DNA of 64,000 nucleotides from Methylophilus sp. 5 (GTDB lineage: Bacteria > Pseudomonadota > Gammaproteobacteria > Burkholderiales > Methylophilaceae). Where the stretch lies: NCBI RefSeq assembly GCF_000515275.1, contig NZ_KI911560.1:2966124-3030123 (forward strand), read 5' to 3'. Shown piece by piece: positions 25,410 through 34,182 of the stretch (position 1 is its first letter; each line of letters begins with the position of its first letter). The translations under genes and the position numbers were made by a program. The notes under the pieces were generated by a model. It was not told the DNA's origin. It saw nothing but the letters and a program-made list of their open reading frames with translations, and searched no databases.

Positions 25410-26006
25410 TCAGCTAGCAGACTGCATTTTTTCTTTTTCCCATTGTCTACACCAACCAGTAATAACCGCTACGCTGCTAAGGTGGTTGACTTCATCCTCT
25501 GGATTATCTGGGCGAAACTTATCAATCATGTCTTGTGCAAATTTCGTATTGTTTCTGTAATGCCCATATGGCGGGCTTGCAACTTTTGATTCTTGCCATC
25601 TTTGCCAACATTCTTTAACTACCTGTTTCTCTTTTTGTTTTGGGTCATTTTTAGTTTTATTTAAACCACCTTTTGAGTGATCGGATTGTGCTTTACTGAC
25701 TTTCTTCTTAGCATCTATCAGCTCAACTTCTTGAGCATTATGCTTAATGATTAATGGGTTCATTGCTTGCTTAACTGTCAGATTGAGCAAAAAATCTTGT
25801 ACAGTACCTTCGAAAATCAAATCTGCAAGGTATTTGGTTAGTATCAACCAATCTGTGCTTTGCGAAGCATCTTTTATTAACTCTTGAATCTGCGACCTAT
25901 AATGCGGTGAAATTTCGGCTATATTAGCGCGACTTACAAGCTTATGCTGTAGCTCTACAATCAGAGTATTTAAATCATTCTTATACTTATTAGTTTGTTC
26001 ATACAT
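25410..26006 (-). CDS. Hypothetical island protein
   Basis: A 198-residue hydrophilic protein that I do not recognise. The middle is Lys-rich and probably disordered (KKKVSKAQSDHSKGGLNKTKND), and the C terminus has several Trp (CWQRWQESK, GWCRQWEKEK). Proteins of this general type accompany AlpA and integrases in other islands. The ribosome site AAAGGGG sits in the loop of a small hairpin (AAACGC/GCGTTT, 26009-26026), which might limit translation. Confidence 0.65.
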   Translation of the reverse strand: MYEQTNKYKNDLNTLIVELQHKLVSRANIAEISPHYRSQIQELIKDASQSTDWLILTKYLADLIFEGTVQDFLLNLTVKQAMNPLIIKHNAQEVELIDAKKKVSKAQSDHSKGGLNKTKNDPKQKEKQVVKECWQRWQESKVASPPYGHYRNNTKFAQDMIDKFRPDNPEDEVNHLSSVAVITGWCRQWEKEKMQSAS

Positions 26007-26037
26007 AAACGCCCCTTTGCGTTTGCCCTATATCGGA

Positions 26038-26095
26038 AACCACACCAGCTAGGCTAGGGTTGCCAAGTTTTCGCCCCGTCGGACTAGGTGTGGTT
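26038..26095 (-). ncRNA. Structured intergenic palindrome, possible regulatory RNA
   Basis: AACCACACC and GGTGTGGTT pair perfectly over 9 bp. Inside, CTAG/CTAG and GGG/CCC can stack further, leaving a large loop that contains TTGGCAA. It lies between the integrase stop and the next gene, both on the minus strand. It is too elaborate for a plain terminator and has no T run. The place and shape recall the C4 antisense RNA of P4-like elements, but I cannot confirm a match. Confidence 0.4.
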
Positions 26096-26101
26096 AAACG
26101 G

Positions 26102-27313
26102 TTAAGCTGTTTTGAACGGCACTACTTTTGCCCCTGCCTTTAGTTCGTCCAGATAATCCGCCCATGTTTGCATCATCACTTTACGGTCTTTTAAGAATTG
26201 TGCTCTTTCATACGCCGTGCCCAATGGGTTCGCTACTGAATGGGCAAGCTGGCGTTCGATGTGTTTGGGGTCTAGTCCAAGCTCTTGTTCGCCTAGTGTT
26301 TGCGCTATAGCTCTAAAGCCGTGCCCTGTAATTTCTGCTTGCGTGTCATAGCCCATGTTGCGTAATGCGGCATTAATGGCATTTTCACTCATAGGCCGTT
26401 CATGTGTTCTGCCACCGGGGAAAACATACATGCCATGACCTGAGTATGGGCGCATGGTCTCGATAATGGCAACCGCCTGCCGCGACAATGGCACGATGTG
26501 TTGCGTTTTGGTTTTGGTGACCAGATAACGCCACTCGTTGTTCTCAAAATCCAAATCTGCCCATTTCATGTGTCGTAACTCACCGATACGCTGAAACAGT
26601 AACGGGGCAAGCTTAAGCGCACATTGCACGGTAAGTGTGCCTTGATAACCGTCTATGCTGCGCAGTAACTCTGCAAAATCTTTCGGCTCAATCATGGCGG
26701 CCATGTTCTTAACTACAGGCGGCGGCAATGCTCCTTTAAGGTCTGGCGCTGGGTTGTATGTGGCAAACCCTTTTTGGATGGCATAACGAAACACCTGCCC
26801 AGCGGTTTGAATAATGCGGTGCGCGGTTTCTAGTTTGTTTTGTTTTTGTAGTGTGCTGGTGGTGTCTAACACCATAGGCGCGGTTATGGTCGATATTGGC
26901 TTGTTGCCTAGGCTTGGGTATAGGTACACCTCTAGCCAGCGTTTAACGCGTTGCTGGTGGCGTTCTGACTTGGCTTTATTGTGTAGGGCGTGCCAATCAT
27001 CGGCAACGGCTTGAAAGGTATTTGTAGCCTCTAGCTTGGCTTTGACTTTCACCTCTTTGCGGTGTTGGCTTGGGTCGATGCCATCGGCCACCAGCGCACG
27101 CGCTTCGTCACGCCTAGCCCTTGCTTGTTGTAACGATATTTCAGGATAGGTGCCCAGTGATAACAGCTTAGGCTTGCCCAAGTACCGATAACGAAACCGC
27201 CACCACTTGCCACCCTTGCTGGATATAAGCACAGATAAGCCTAAGCCATCAGTTATGGTGTAATCCGCATCTTTAGGCTTGGCATTACGTAAAGCAGTAT
27301 CTGACAGAGGCAT
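26102..27313 (-). CDS. P4-type tyrosine integrase
   Basis: A 403-residue site-specific recombinase with the DUF4102 arm-binding domain at the N terminus (LSDTALRNAKPKDADYTITDG, GKPKLLSLGTYPEISLQQAR) and a core catalytic domain from about residue 200. Catalytic residues fit R...K...H-x2-R...H...Y: LFQRIGELRHMKW, TKTKTQHIVPLS, HGFRAIAQT, and the RQLAHS/TAYER end with Tyr. It starts 163 bases from tRNA-Leu, the usual arrangement for this class, which recombines at tRNA 3' ends. Confidence 0.95.
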   Translation of the reverse strand: MPLSDTALRNAKPKDADYTITDGLGLSVLISSKGGKWWRFRYRYLGKPKLLSLGTYPEISLQQARARRDEARALVADGIDPSQHRKEVKVKAKLEATNTFQAVADDWHALHNKAKSERHQQRVKRWLEVYLYPSLGNKPISTITAPMVLDTTSTLQKQNKLETAHRIIQTAGQVFRYAIQKGFATYNPAPDLKGALPPPVVKNMAAMIEPKDFAELLRSIDGYQGTLTVQCALKLAPLLFQRIGELRHMKWADLDFENNEWRYLVTKTKTQHIVPLSRQAVAIIETMRPYSGHGMYVFPGGRTHERPMSENAINAALRNMGYDTQAEITGHGFRAIAQTLGEQELGLDPKHIERQLAHSVANPLGTAYERAQFLKDRKVMMQTWADYLDELKAGAKVVPFKTA

Positions 27314-27476
27314 GTGTATAACACCTTCGCATGTATAACTGAGTGATACACAAAGTTATACGCATCATGTGTATATGTCAAGACAGTGCCTGATACGCTG
27401 TGAAACTGTTGCTTTTGAGTTAACCCTTGATTTTATTGGGTTTTGATAGGAATTTAGACTACTTGATTGAGGTAAG

Positions 27477-27563
27477 TGGTGCCCGGAGCCGGAATCGAAC
27501 CGGCACAGCCGTTAAGCCGAGGGATTTTAAGTCCCTTGTGTCTACCAGTTTCACCATCCGGGC
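27477..27563 (-). tRNA. tRNA-Leu (UAA)
   Basis: An 87-base gene with a 7-bp acceptor stem (GCCCGGA/TCCGGGC), anticodon loop CTTAAAA (anticodon TAA), a long variable arm as in class II tRNAs, and encoded CCA. It is the integration site of the adjacent island. Confidence 0.95.
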
Positions 27564-27641
27564 GGTAGGGTCTGCAAGCTTTGTATTCTAGCATCCTGAT
27601 CTACTTTGCATAGTGGTCAGAAAACATGCTTGAGAGAAATT

Positions 27642-27717
27642 TGGAGCGGGAAACGAGTCTCGAACTCGCGACCTCAACCTTGGCAAGGTTGCGCTCTACC
27701 AACTGAGCTATTCCCGC
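27642..27717 (-). tRNA. tRNA-Gly (GCC), copy 2
   Basis: A 76-base gene with acceptor stem GCGGGAA/TTCCCGC, anticodon loop TTGCCAA (anticodon GCC) and encoded CCA. It is identical in sequence to the copy at 27872-27947. Confidence 0.97.
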
Positions 27718-27735
27718 ATATTTGCTACATGAGAC

Positions 27736-27809
27736 TGGAGGCGCGAGCCGGAGTCGAACCGGCCTAAACGGCTTTGCAGGCCGCGGCATAACCGCTTTGC
27801 TATCGCGCC
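27736..27809 (-). tRNA. tRNA-Cys (GCA)
   Basis: A 74-base gene with acceptor stem GGCGCGA/TCGCGCC, anticodon loop CTGCAAA (anticodon GCA) and encoded CCA. It lies between the two glycine tRNAs, as in the E. coli glyW-cysT-leuZ block. Confidence 0.97.
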
Positions 27810-27840
27810 AGAACCAACAACATAAAAACTACTTATGTTA

Positions 27841-27863
27841 AAAAGGGAAAGCTGAGCTTTCCC
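27841..27863 (-). terminator. Hairpin between tRNA-Gly copy 1 and tRNA-Cys
   Basis: GGGAAAGC, a 3-base loop, GCTTTCCC, then TTTT on the minus strand. It could end part of the transcription coming from pgsA and the first tRNA-Gly, or serve as a processing signal. Confidence 0.6.
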
Positions 27864-27871
27864 CCAAAATT

Positions 27872-27947
27872 TGGAGCGGGAAACGAGTCTCGAACTCGCG
27901 ACCTCAACCTTGGCAAGGTTGCGCTCTACCAACTGAGCTATTCCCGC
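27872..27947 (-). tRNA. tRNA-Gly (GCC), copy 1
   Basis: Seventy-six bases, the same sequence as the copy at 27642-27717, with anticodon GCC and encoded CCA. It follows pgsA by about 110 bases on the same strand. Confidence 0.97.
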
Positions 27948-28055
27948 GTATTTCCTTACGCCGTGTGTCGTAAAGAAGCTGGCATTTTAATGATTTTGAG
28001 ACCTGTGTCAAGGACGATTTTTAAAAAAACCTATTCTTTTTGCAGAATGCGTTTT

Positions 28056-28637
28056 TTAGATGGTTTCGCGGATGGCAGGCCACGCGGCACGCAGATAATA
28101 GCCCATGGAAATCAGGGTGAGTAATGCGGCAATGACGATGAGCCACTCGCCCAACCATTGAATATCCAATCCGAGTAACGGGTCGTACCACAGCAATAAA
28201 GTGATGGCGGCCATTTGTGCCGCGGTTTTTATTTTGCCAACCATGGCGACCGTCACATTGGCACTTTTGCCTATACTGGCCATCCATTCACGCAAGGCGC
28301 TGATGGCAATTTCGCGACCGATAATAATGAGTGCAACAACCGCGCCAACGCGATTTAACTCAACCAGGACGATGAGGGCTGCAGCGACCATGAGTTTGTC
28401 TGCCACCGGGTCGAGGAAAGCACCAAATTTGGACATTTGGTGATATTTGCGCGCCCAGTAGCCGTCTAGCCAATCGGTAAACGCGGCCAATATAAACACA
28501 CTGGCGGCGGTTAAGTTGACCCAGTGTGCAGGCAGGCCATCAGCCGCGACGGCCTGGGCAGGCAGATAAAAGATGCCAACAAACACCGGAATCATGCCGA
28601 TGCGTAACAAGGTGAGTATATTCGGGATATTCCACAT
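28056..28637 (-). CDS. pgsA: CDP-diacylglycerol-glycerol-3-phosphate 3-phosphatidyltransferase
   Basis: This inner-membrane enzyme makes phosphatidylglycerophosphate, the committed step to phosphatidylglycerol and cardiolipin. The CDP-alcohol phosphotransferase motif D-G-x2-A-R-x8-G-x3-D-x3-D is complete in DGYWARKYHQMSKFGAFLDP followed by VAD (residues about 62-84). The 193 residues and four hydrophobic segments fit the family. It follows uvrC by about 45 bases, the same pair as in E. coli. Confidence 0.95.
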   Translation of the reverse strand: MWNIPNILTLLRIGMIPVFVGIFYLPAQAVAADGLPAHWVNLTAASVFILAAFTDWLDGYWARKYHQMSKFGAFLDPVADKLMVAAALIVLVELNRVGAVVALIIIGREIAISALREWMASIGKSANVTVAMVGKIKTAAQMAAITLLLWYDPLLGLDIQWLGEWLIVIAALLTLISMGYYLRAAWPAIRETI

Positions 28638-28681
28638 GTTTATTCGTCTATGGATGCATACAAAGGACAGCGTACAAGGGC

Positions 28682-30481
28682 TTAATGCAAGCGTTCGTAA
28701 ATGGTTTGTGCCAACGCCAGACTAATGCCTTCAACCTGGGCAATCTCGTCTATGCTAGCACTTTTTATCCCATCCAGGCCACCAAATCGCACGAGTAAGG
28801 CTTTGCGGCGTTTGGCGCCGACGCCTTCAATCTCTTCGAGGCTGGAAGTAATACGCGCTTTGGCGCGGCGCGCGCGGTGGCCGGTAATGGCAAAACGGTG
28901 TGCTTCATCGCGAATTTGCTGCAACAAATGCAAGCCCTGGTTGTCGCTAGGTAAATTAAGCATTTCACCGGTGTCAGAAAAAATCATGGTTTCGAGGCCA
29001 GGTTTGCGCTCTTCACCCTTGGCAATGCCGACCATTAAAATATCGTCCAGGCCAACTTCTTGCATCACCTCTATCGCAACGCCGAGCTGGCCTTTACCGC
29101 CGTCAATAAAAATCAGGTCTGGACGCTTACCCTCGCCCGCTGCCACTTTCTTATAGCGCCGTGTCAGCACATCGCGCATGGCGGCGTAATCATCGCCTGG
29201 CGTGATGCCTGTGATGTTGTAGCGACGATATTCGCTGTTCTGCATGTCACCCCGGTCAAACACTACACAGCTGCCCACAGTGGCTTCACCCATGGTGTGG
29301 CTAATATCAAAACACTCAATACGCTCAGTGGTTTCTGCCAGCTTGAGCGCTTCGCGCAGCGACAACAAGCGCGCCTGCTGGCTGGCAGAGGTCGCCTGGC
29401 GCTGCTGCAATGCCAGCTCGGCATTGGTTTGCGCCATTTTGAGCCAGACTTTTTTATCGCCAATGGCATTGGTCAGTACGCGTATTTTGCGGCCAGACTG
29501 CTCGCTGAGCACATCTTCAAATTCGACCTTATTGACCTCGGCGCCACACACCAGCAACGGCGGCGTATTTTGCGACAGGTAATATTGCGTGATAAATGCT
29601 TCTACGGTTTCAGCGAGCTCAGCGTCCTGGCTGTTTTTAGGAAAAAAGCTCTTGTCGCCCAAATGACGACCACCACGGATCATCACCAGATTAATACAAT
29701 GCTGCCCCTGCACTTCTGCACACGCAATCACATCAGCATCGCTGACACTAAAGTCGCTGACAAACTGCTTGGCCTGTACCTGACGCAAGGCCTGAATACG
29801 GTCACGCAAAATCGCCGCCTGCTCGTACTCCATCGCCTCGGCCGCAGCATTCATGCCCTCTGCCAGCGAATCAACCACCTCACTGGTTTTGCCCAGCAAA
29901 AACATGGCGGCATGGCGCACATCGCCAGCGTAATCGGCCTCAGAAATCAAATTGACGCAAGGCGCGGTGCAACGGGCGATCTGATATTGCAAGCAAGGCC
30001 GCGAGCGATTGGCAAACACCGTATTTTCGCAGGTGCGCAGCTTAAATACCTTTTGCAGCAACTGGATGCTCTCACGCACCGCTGGCGAACTAGGAAAAGG
30101 CCCGAAATACTGATGGCCTTTGCGCTGTGTGCCGCGATGAAACGCCAACCTGGGGTAGGCATCGCCAGTCAGCGTGATGTAGGGATAGGACTTGTCATCG
30201 CGAAACAACACGTTGTAACGCGGCATCAAGCCTTTAATCAGGTTATTTTCCAGCAGTAGCGCTTCGGCTTCTGAGCGCGTCACCGTGGTTTCAATATTGG
30301 CGATCTGCGACACCATCATTTTGGTGCGCGGGCTGGCCAGATTTTTATTAAAGTAACTGGAAACCCGTTTTTTCAGGTCTTTAGCCTTGCCAACATAAAT
30401 CACCGTGCTTTCCGCATTAAGCATACGGTAAACCCCGGGCAGATTAGGCAGGTTTTTGAGGATGGGTTTGGGGTCAAACAT
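28682..30481 (-). CDS. uvrC: Excinuclease ABC subunit C
   Basis: UvrC makes both incisions around a DNA lesion in nucleotide excision repair. The 599-residue protein has the N-terminal GIY-YIG nuclease (GVYRMLNAESTVIYVGKAKD), a UVR domain (EYEQAAILRDRIQALR), the RNase-H-like endonuclease (RIECFDISHTMGEATVGSCV, with FIDGGKGQL) and C-terminal helix-hairpin-helix repeats (IEGVGAKRRKALLVRFGGL). All parts are intact. It is upstream of pgsA on the same strand. Confidence 0.97.
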   Translation of the reverse strand: MFDPKPILKNLPNLPGVYRMLNAESTVIYVGKAKDLKKRVSSYFNKNLASPRTKMMVSQIANIETTVTRSEAEALLLENNLIKGLMPRYNVLFRDDKSYPYITLTGDAYPRLAFHRGTQRKGHQYFGPFPSSPAVRESIQLLQKVFKLRTCENTVFANRSRPCLQYQIARCTAPCVNLISEADYAGDVRHAAMFLLGKTSEVVDSLAEGMNAAAEAMEYEQAAILRDRIQALRQVQAKQFVSDFSVSDADVIACAEVQGQHCINLVMIRGGRHLGDKSFFPKNSQDAELAETVEAFITQYYLSQNTPPLLVCGAEVNKVEFEDVLSEQSGRKIRVLTNAIGDKKVWLKMAQTNAELALQQRQATSASQQARLLSLREALKLAETTERIECFDISHTMGEATVGSCVVFDRGDMQNSEYRRYNITGITPGDDYAAMRDVLTRRYKKVAAGEGKRPDLIFIDGGKGQLGVAIEVMQEVGLDDILMVGIAKGEERKPGLETMIFSDTGEMLNLPSDNQGLHLLQQIRDEAHRFAITGHRARRAKARITSSLEEIEGVGAKRRKALLVRFGGLDGIKSASIDEIAQVEGISLALAQTIYERLH

Positions 30482-30567
30482 GACGGCATTTTAGCATCAG
30501 ATGTTTGCCCAAGTGACACCCAACACACGATCAGCCTTGAAAGAAACCCTTAGCCGTTAAACAGCAT

Positions 30568-30921
30568 TTAATCATCTAGCGGCTCCCATGCCTTTCTCCA
30601 TTGCTTAACGCGCTTTCCGGACTTGCTCAACTCAAGTGGATAAAACCGTCTTCGATATCTTTTACCGTTGTACAAGACAACTTCCCAGCTCTGCGCATCT
30701 GGGTGCCTCTGATCTAAGCTCTCATCCAGCAGCTCATGCGCTGTATAACGTAGAAGCCCGCGACGTTTAAGATCTTCTTCAATGTGGTGCACTCTCTCAG
30801 CCGCCGCCTTAGCCTCCATATCCAACGGGTTAACGCGGTTTGCAGAATGCGCCGCAGACCATCGCTCGGCCACCTCATTAAGCTGTGCATTTGCCAGCTT
30901 CAAGTCTTCGATGGTGTACAT
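30568..30921 (-). CDS. Hypothetical protein
   Basis: A 117-residue charged, soluble protein that I do not recognise. Residues 1-50 look helical (LANAQLNEVAERWSAAHSAN, then HHIEEDLKRRGLL). The C-terminal part (WEVVLYNGKRYRRRFYPLEL) looks like a short beta-rich motif followed by basic residues. No signal peptide. It stands between uvrC and a tautomerase gene on the same strand. Confidence 0.6.
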   Translation of the reverse strand: MYTIEDLKLANAQLNEVAERWSAAHSANRVNPLDMEAKAAAERVHHIEEDLKRRGLLRYTAHELLDESLDQRHPDAQSWEVVLYNGKRYRRRFYPLELSKSGKRVKQWRKAWEPLDD

Positions 30922-30963
30922 CGTTTACCAACTTCTTTGAAAAACACTTTGATCAAGATTTAG

Positions 30964-31143
30964 CTAGCCTAAAAGCTCGCCACCAATGGCCCAATCTTCA
31001 TACGCCACCTCTTCAAACACAACGTAGGTGTAGTTAGCGGGTTTATGCGCATGTTTTTGCAGGGTTTCGGTGATTTCTTTGGCAATTTGCTTCTTTTGCT
31101 CTTTGGTGACTGAGCCTGCGAGTTTCACGTTGACATATGGCAT
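30964..31143 (-). CDS. 4-oxalocrotonate tautomerase family protein
   Basis: A 59-residue protein (MPYVNVKLAGSVTKEQKKQI...) of the 4-OT type. The catalytic Pro is the first residue after Met removal, followed by the usual beta-strand and the amphipathic KEITETLQKHAHKPANYTYV helix-strand. Such enzymes catalyse keto-enol shifts as hexamers; the natural substrate cannot be told. CGGAGC lies upstream of the ATG. Confidence 0.85.
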   Translation of the reverse strand: MPYVNVKLAGSVTKEQKKQIAKEITETLQKHAHKPANYTYVVFEEVAYEDWAIGGELLG

Positions 31144-31180
31144 ATTGGCGCTCCGTTAATGAATCAAAGTCTTCAAAAAG

Positions 31181-31897
31181 CTAGTGATGATGGCCGGTTT
31201 CGCCGCGATGAATATCACGGATTAAATTGAGCGTGACCACCAATAACAGCAACGAAATCAAGATAGACAGAATCGGGTCTATGGTCATCCAGCCGGTGAA
31301 GTAGATCACCACACCTGCGGCGACCGCCGTCACTGAGCCTAACAAGTCACCCAGCACATGCAAAAATGCGGCGCGGTGGTTCAAACTGGCATCACCGCCG
31401 TGATGTTCGTGCTGGTGATGCATGTGTTTGGCCACAAACAGGTTGATTAACAGGCCAACCAAAGCAATCACGCTGACGTAACCGCCGGCGACTGGCACCG
31501 GGTGTTTTAACCGGTCTATGGCTTCAACCACAATCCAGCCAGTCACCACCAACATAGACAACGCATTAATCATGGAAACACGACGCTCGGTTTGCTGTGA
31601 GGCCGGATGCCCGGTGCGGGCCCGATGGGCCGCCCACATAGCGAGCCCCAGCGCCAGCACGTCAAACAACATGTGCCAGGCATCGCTAAGCAAGGCCAGT
31701 GACTGTGTCCAGAGCCCGCCGGCAAACTCGACCACCGCAAACAGTGCAATGGCGAGAAAAGGGATCCAGAACGGGTTGCCATGTGCGGCCTCGTCGTGCG
31801 CATGGGCATGGTTTTCGTGAGCGTGGTCGTGCGCACAACCATTGTGGGCGCGCTCAGGGGCGTGAGCGTGGTCGGAGTGTGTATGACTAGGTTTCAT
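31181..31897 (-). CDS. Cation diffusion facilitator (CDF) metal transporter
   Basis: A 238-residue membrane protein with a His-rich N terminus (about 17 His in the first 40 residues) and six hydrophobic segments. The CDF metal-site patterns are in helix 2 (LLSDAWHMLFDVLALGLA) and helix 5 (HVLGDLLGSVTAV). A second His cluster (KHMHHQHEHHGG) lies between helices 4 and 5. The family exports Zn, Co or similar ions in exchange for protons. It lacks the usual C-terminal cytoplasmic domain of about 80 residues, as some DmeF/ZitB relatives do. Confidence 0.88.
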   Translation of the reverse strand: MKPSHTHSDHAHAPERAHNGCAHDHAHENHAHAHDEAAHGNPFWIPFLAIALFAVVEFAGGLWTQSLALLSDAWHMLFDVLALGLAMWAAHRARTGHPASQQTERRVSMINALSMLVVTGWIVVEAIDRLKHPVPVAGGYVSVIALVGLLINLFVAKHMHHQHEHHGGDASLNHRAAFLHVLGDLLGSVTAVAAGVVIYFTGWMTIDPILSILISLLLLVVTLNLIRDIHRGETGHHH

Positions 31898-31983
31898 GCC
31901 TGCATGCTAATGCAAATTGGCCTGTTTTCACAAGAGCGCACAAACTTTGTAGCTTATAATGGCGACTTATTGAGAGTATATGC

Positions 31984-32820
31984 ATGTTAAGTTACCGTCA
32001 CGCCTTTCACGCTGGCAATCACGCCGACGTTTTGAAACACTGGATGTACAGCCTGGTGCTGGACTACTTTAACCAGAAGGATAAACCTTACTGGGTAATA
32101 GATACGCACGCCGGGGCTGGCCTTTACAGCCTGGACAGCACAGTTGCCAACAAAACAGCAGAATATGTAGATGGCATTCAACGCTTGCAGAAAACTCAGG
32201 CACCAGACGCTTTTGCAGGCTATTTGCAAGCCGTCGCAGCGGCAGGTAATGGGCAACCAAACCTCTACCCCGGTTCACCTTGTATTGCCAGCTATTTTTT
32301 AAATGCGGCAGACAAATTGCGTTTATTTGAGCTGCATCCGGCAGATGCCACCCTGCTGGAGCAACACTTTTTGCCGCAGAAAAGACAAGTGTCGATTCAG
32401 CAAAAAGATGGCTTTGAAGGTATTAAAGCCTGTTTGCCACCGCCCGCCAAACGCGGCATTGTGCTGATAGACCCGCCTTATGAGGTGAAGGACGATTATG
32501 CGCGTGTGGTTGACTGCATCAAAGATAGCCTGAAACGTTTTGCCACCGGCACTTACCTGATCTGGTATCCGCGCTTGCAACGGCCAGAGCCACAGCAAAT
32601 GATAGACAAGCTACGCAGCCTGAATACAGATTATTTGCATGTAACACTGGATGTGCAACAACCATCTGCCGATGGCTTTGGCATGCATGGCAGCGGCATG
32701 TGGATCATTAATCCGCCGTGGACCTTGCGCCAGACAATAGAGCCTCAGCTTGCCTGGCTAGCCTCTACCCTAGCGCAAGATGCAACCGCACATGCGGCCT
32801 GCGAAGGCGATCAACGCTAA
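31984..32820 (+). CDS. rlmJ: 23S rRNA (adenine-2030-N6)-methyltransferase
   Basis: RlmJ methylates A2030 of 23S rRNA. The 278-residue protein begins with the family pattern MLSYRHAFHAGNHADVLKHW and has the N6-adenine methyltransferase catalytic motif DPPYE (residues about 162-166), preceded by the RQVSIQQKDGFEGI segment. It is divergent from the CDF gene and convergent with the DUF2914 gene. A weak ACGGCC/GGCCGT hairpin at 32820-32841 lies between the convergent ends. Confidence 0.94.
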   Translation: MLSYRHAFHAGNHADVLKHWMYSLVLDYFNQKDKPYWVIDTHAGAGLYSLDSTVANKTAEYVDGIQRLQKTQAPDAFAGYLQAVAAAGNGQPNLYPGSPCIASYFLNAADKLRLFELHPADATLLEQHFLPQKRQVSIQQKDGFEGIKACLPPPAKRGIVLIDPPYEVKDDYARVVDCIKDSLKRFATGTYLIWYPRLQRPEPQQMIDKLRSLNTDYLHVTLDVQQPSADGFGMHGSGMWIINPPWTLRQTIEPQLAWLASTLAQDATAHAACEGDQR

Positions 32821-32843
32821 CGGCCCAACAACGCTGGCCGTCA

Positions 32844-33962
32844 TTAGTAACGAATACGTGTGCGATGTTGTGGATCTAAACCACTGCTAATAGAGACATT
32901 AAACGCACTCACAGCAATGGTTTGCCGGGTAGCCGTTTGGATACGCACACGCCACTCGCCCGCGGTCAGGTTGGTTTTATAGGTATAGCCGCGGTAGCCG
33001 CTATCGCGGCCGCCAGTGAGCGAAAACCCTGGCATGGACACACTCACCCACTCCCCTTTCACCTTCTTTTGCCAATCGTGTACCAGCTTGGTATGCAAGC
33101 CTTGTGGGGCAAACACCGATGAAAAACACACCAGCTTCTGCCCTGGCTGCAGATAAAAACGGTCACTATCTACGCGCCAAAACTGCCACCAGGGCGACTT
33201 TTCAACGGTCATCCAGTAGCCCTCAGGTGACTTTTCCAGATCATAAGCCACCACCACGGCCTGCTTGACCAAGGGCACGGGCGGAATCATATCTGCACGA
33301 TAAGCAAGCATCAGCAGCCCGGCAATCACCCATACCGGCCAGATACGGCCCGCATGATGTGGCGCACGCTGATACAACACATAGGTGATAGTGGCGCCCA
33401 GCAAGGTGCTCAAATAAAACCAGGCCGCATGCACACTGCCAAACAAAAATGGAAAAGCAAAGTTGCACCATAAAATGGTGCATAAGCCAAACATGCTCCA
33501 GCACAAGCTCAAGCGTCGATACTCACCCTCAATAAACTCATTGGCCACCAACAGCACGCCTAATACCAGCGTGACGACCCAAGCCAGGCCATAGCTTGAG
33601 CTCTTGAAATAAAGGATAAATAAAGCACTGAGCAGGCTGCCAAACAAAAATTGCAATATCCAGTAGGGCCAGTCTTGCACCGGCCAATTTGCAACCCGGT
33701 TTTGCAACCACTGCCAACTGAGCAAACGCTCGCCCAGCCGCCTGACTGCAGAGGAAGGCTCTGCAAGCTGATACATCAGCAACGCAGCCAACAACAAATA
33801 TACCGCAAAAATTGCCATGTCAGACAACGCCACTTTTTTGCCTATGGTAATCGCATCCCAGACGAAGCCGCCGATAAAAAATGAAATCGGTAAAACCATG
33901 CGGCTGCGCGCCAGCCAGCGTGACCATCTGGAAGGTGATTGAGCGTCAGTAGGGTTCGTCAT
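32844..33962 (-). CDS. DUF2914 membrane protein
   Basis: An approximately 372-residue protein with seven or eight hydrophobic segments in residues about 15-230 and a soluble C-terminal DUF2914 domain (LVCFSSVFAPQGLHTKLVHD, then GYTYKTNLTAGEWRVRIQT). The DUF2914 fold looks extracellular or periplasmic; the function is unknown. The start at 33962 (MTNPTDAQS) is chosen by typical N termini; a frame starting at 34022 is possible and neither has a strong ribosome site. Confidence 0.75.
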   Translation of the reverse strand: MTNPTDAQSPSRWSRWLARSRMVLPISFFIGGFVWDAITIGKKVALSDMAIFAVYLLLAALLMYQLAEPSSAVRRLGERLLSWQWLQNRVANWPVQDWPYWILQFLFGSLLSALFILYFKSSSYGLAWVVTLVLGVLLVANEFIEGEYRRLSLCWSMFGLCTILWCNFAFPFLFGSVHAAWFYLSTLLGATITYVLYQRAPHHAGRIWPVWVIAGLLMLAYRADMIPPVPLVKQAVVVAYDLEKSPEGYWMTVEKSPWWQFWRVDSDRFYLQPGQKLVCFSSVFAPQGLHTKLVHDWQKKVKGEWVSVSMPGFSLTGGRDSGYRGYTYKTNLTAGEWRVRIQTATRQTIAVSAFNVSISSGLDPQHRTRIRY

Positions 33963-34182
33963 GCAGATAAATCGCCAAAAGGACAGAATGTCGGCATTTT
34001 TATCACAGATGCCGTTAACCACACTATTATTTTACGTTCTGAAAAGTAAACTTTCTTTGATAATCAAATCGAGCCTGCTAAAATTTAAGTTATCTTAAGA
34101 AAAGTCCGTTAACTATCAATATAGGTTAGATTTCCCTTTGCGCCGGTATCAAGTAAGCGTACAACCCTGATCCATCATAAGC

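Larger units (their letters stand above)
22631..27480. mobile_element. Small mobilizable genomic island at tRNA-Leu(UAA)
   Basis: The integrase gene begins 164 bases from the 3' end of tRNA-Leu. The other boundary is suggested by an imperfect copy of that 3' end at 22631-22653 (GTGGTGCCGGAGCCTGAACCGAA against GTGGTGCCCGGAGCCGGAATCGAA in the tRNA). Between them all genes run on the minus strand and are visibly richer in A and T than the flanks: integrase, a hypothetical, AlpA-like factor, HTH protein, small peptide, MOBV relaxase, recombinase-like HTH protein and an HhH protein. No conjugation genes are present, so it could move only with a helper. The imperfect repeat implies an old insertion. 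Confidence 0.75.

Noticed and set aside
22631..27480. Prophage
   Set aside because: No capsid, terminase, tail or lysis genes are present; the content is that of a small mobilizable island.
27601..27932. Open frames reading through the tRNA genes
   Set aside because: They cross two tRNA genes and have no coding character.
29060..30259. 399-codon open frame on the plus strand opposite uvrC
   Set aside because: It lies wholly inside the intact uvrC gene, has no ribosome site or recognisable domain, and is a by-product of uvrC codon use.
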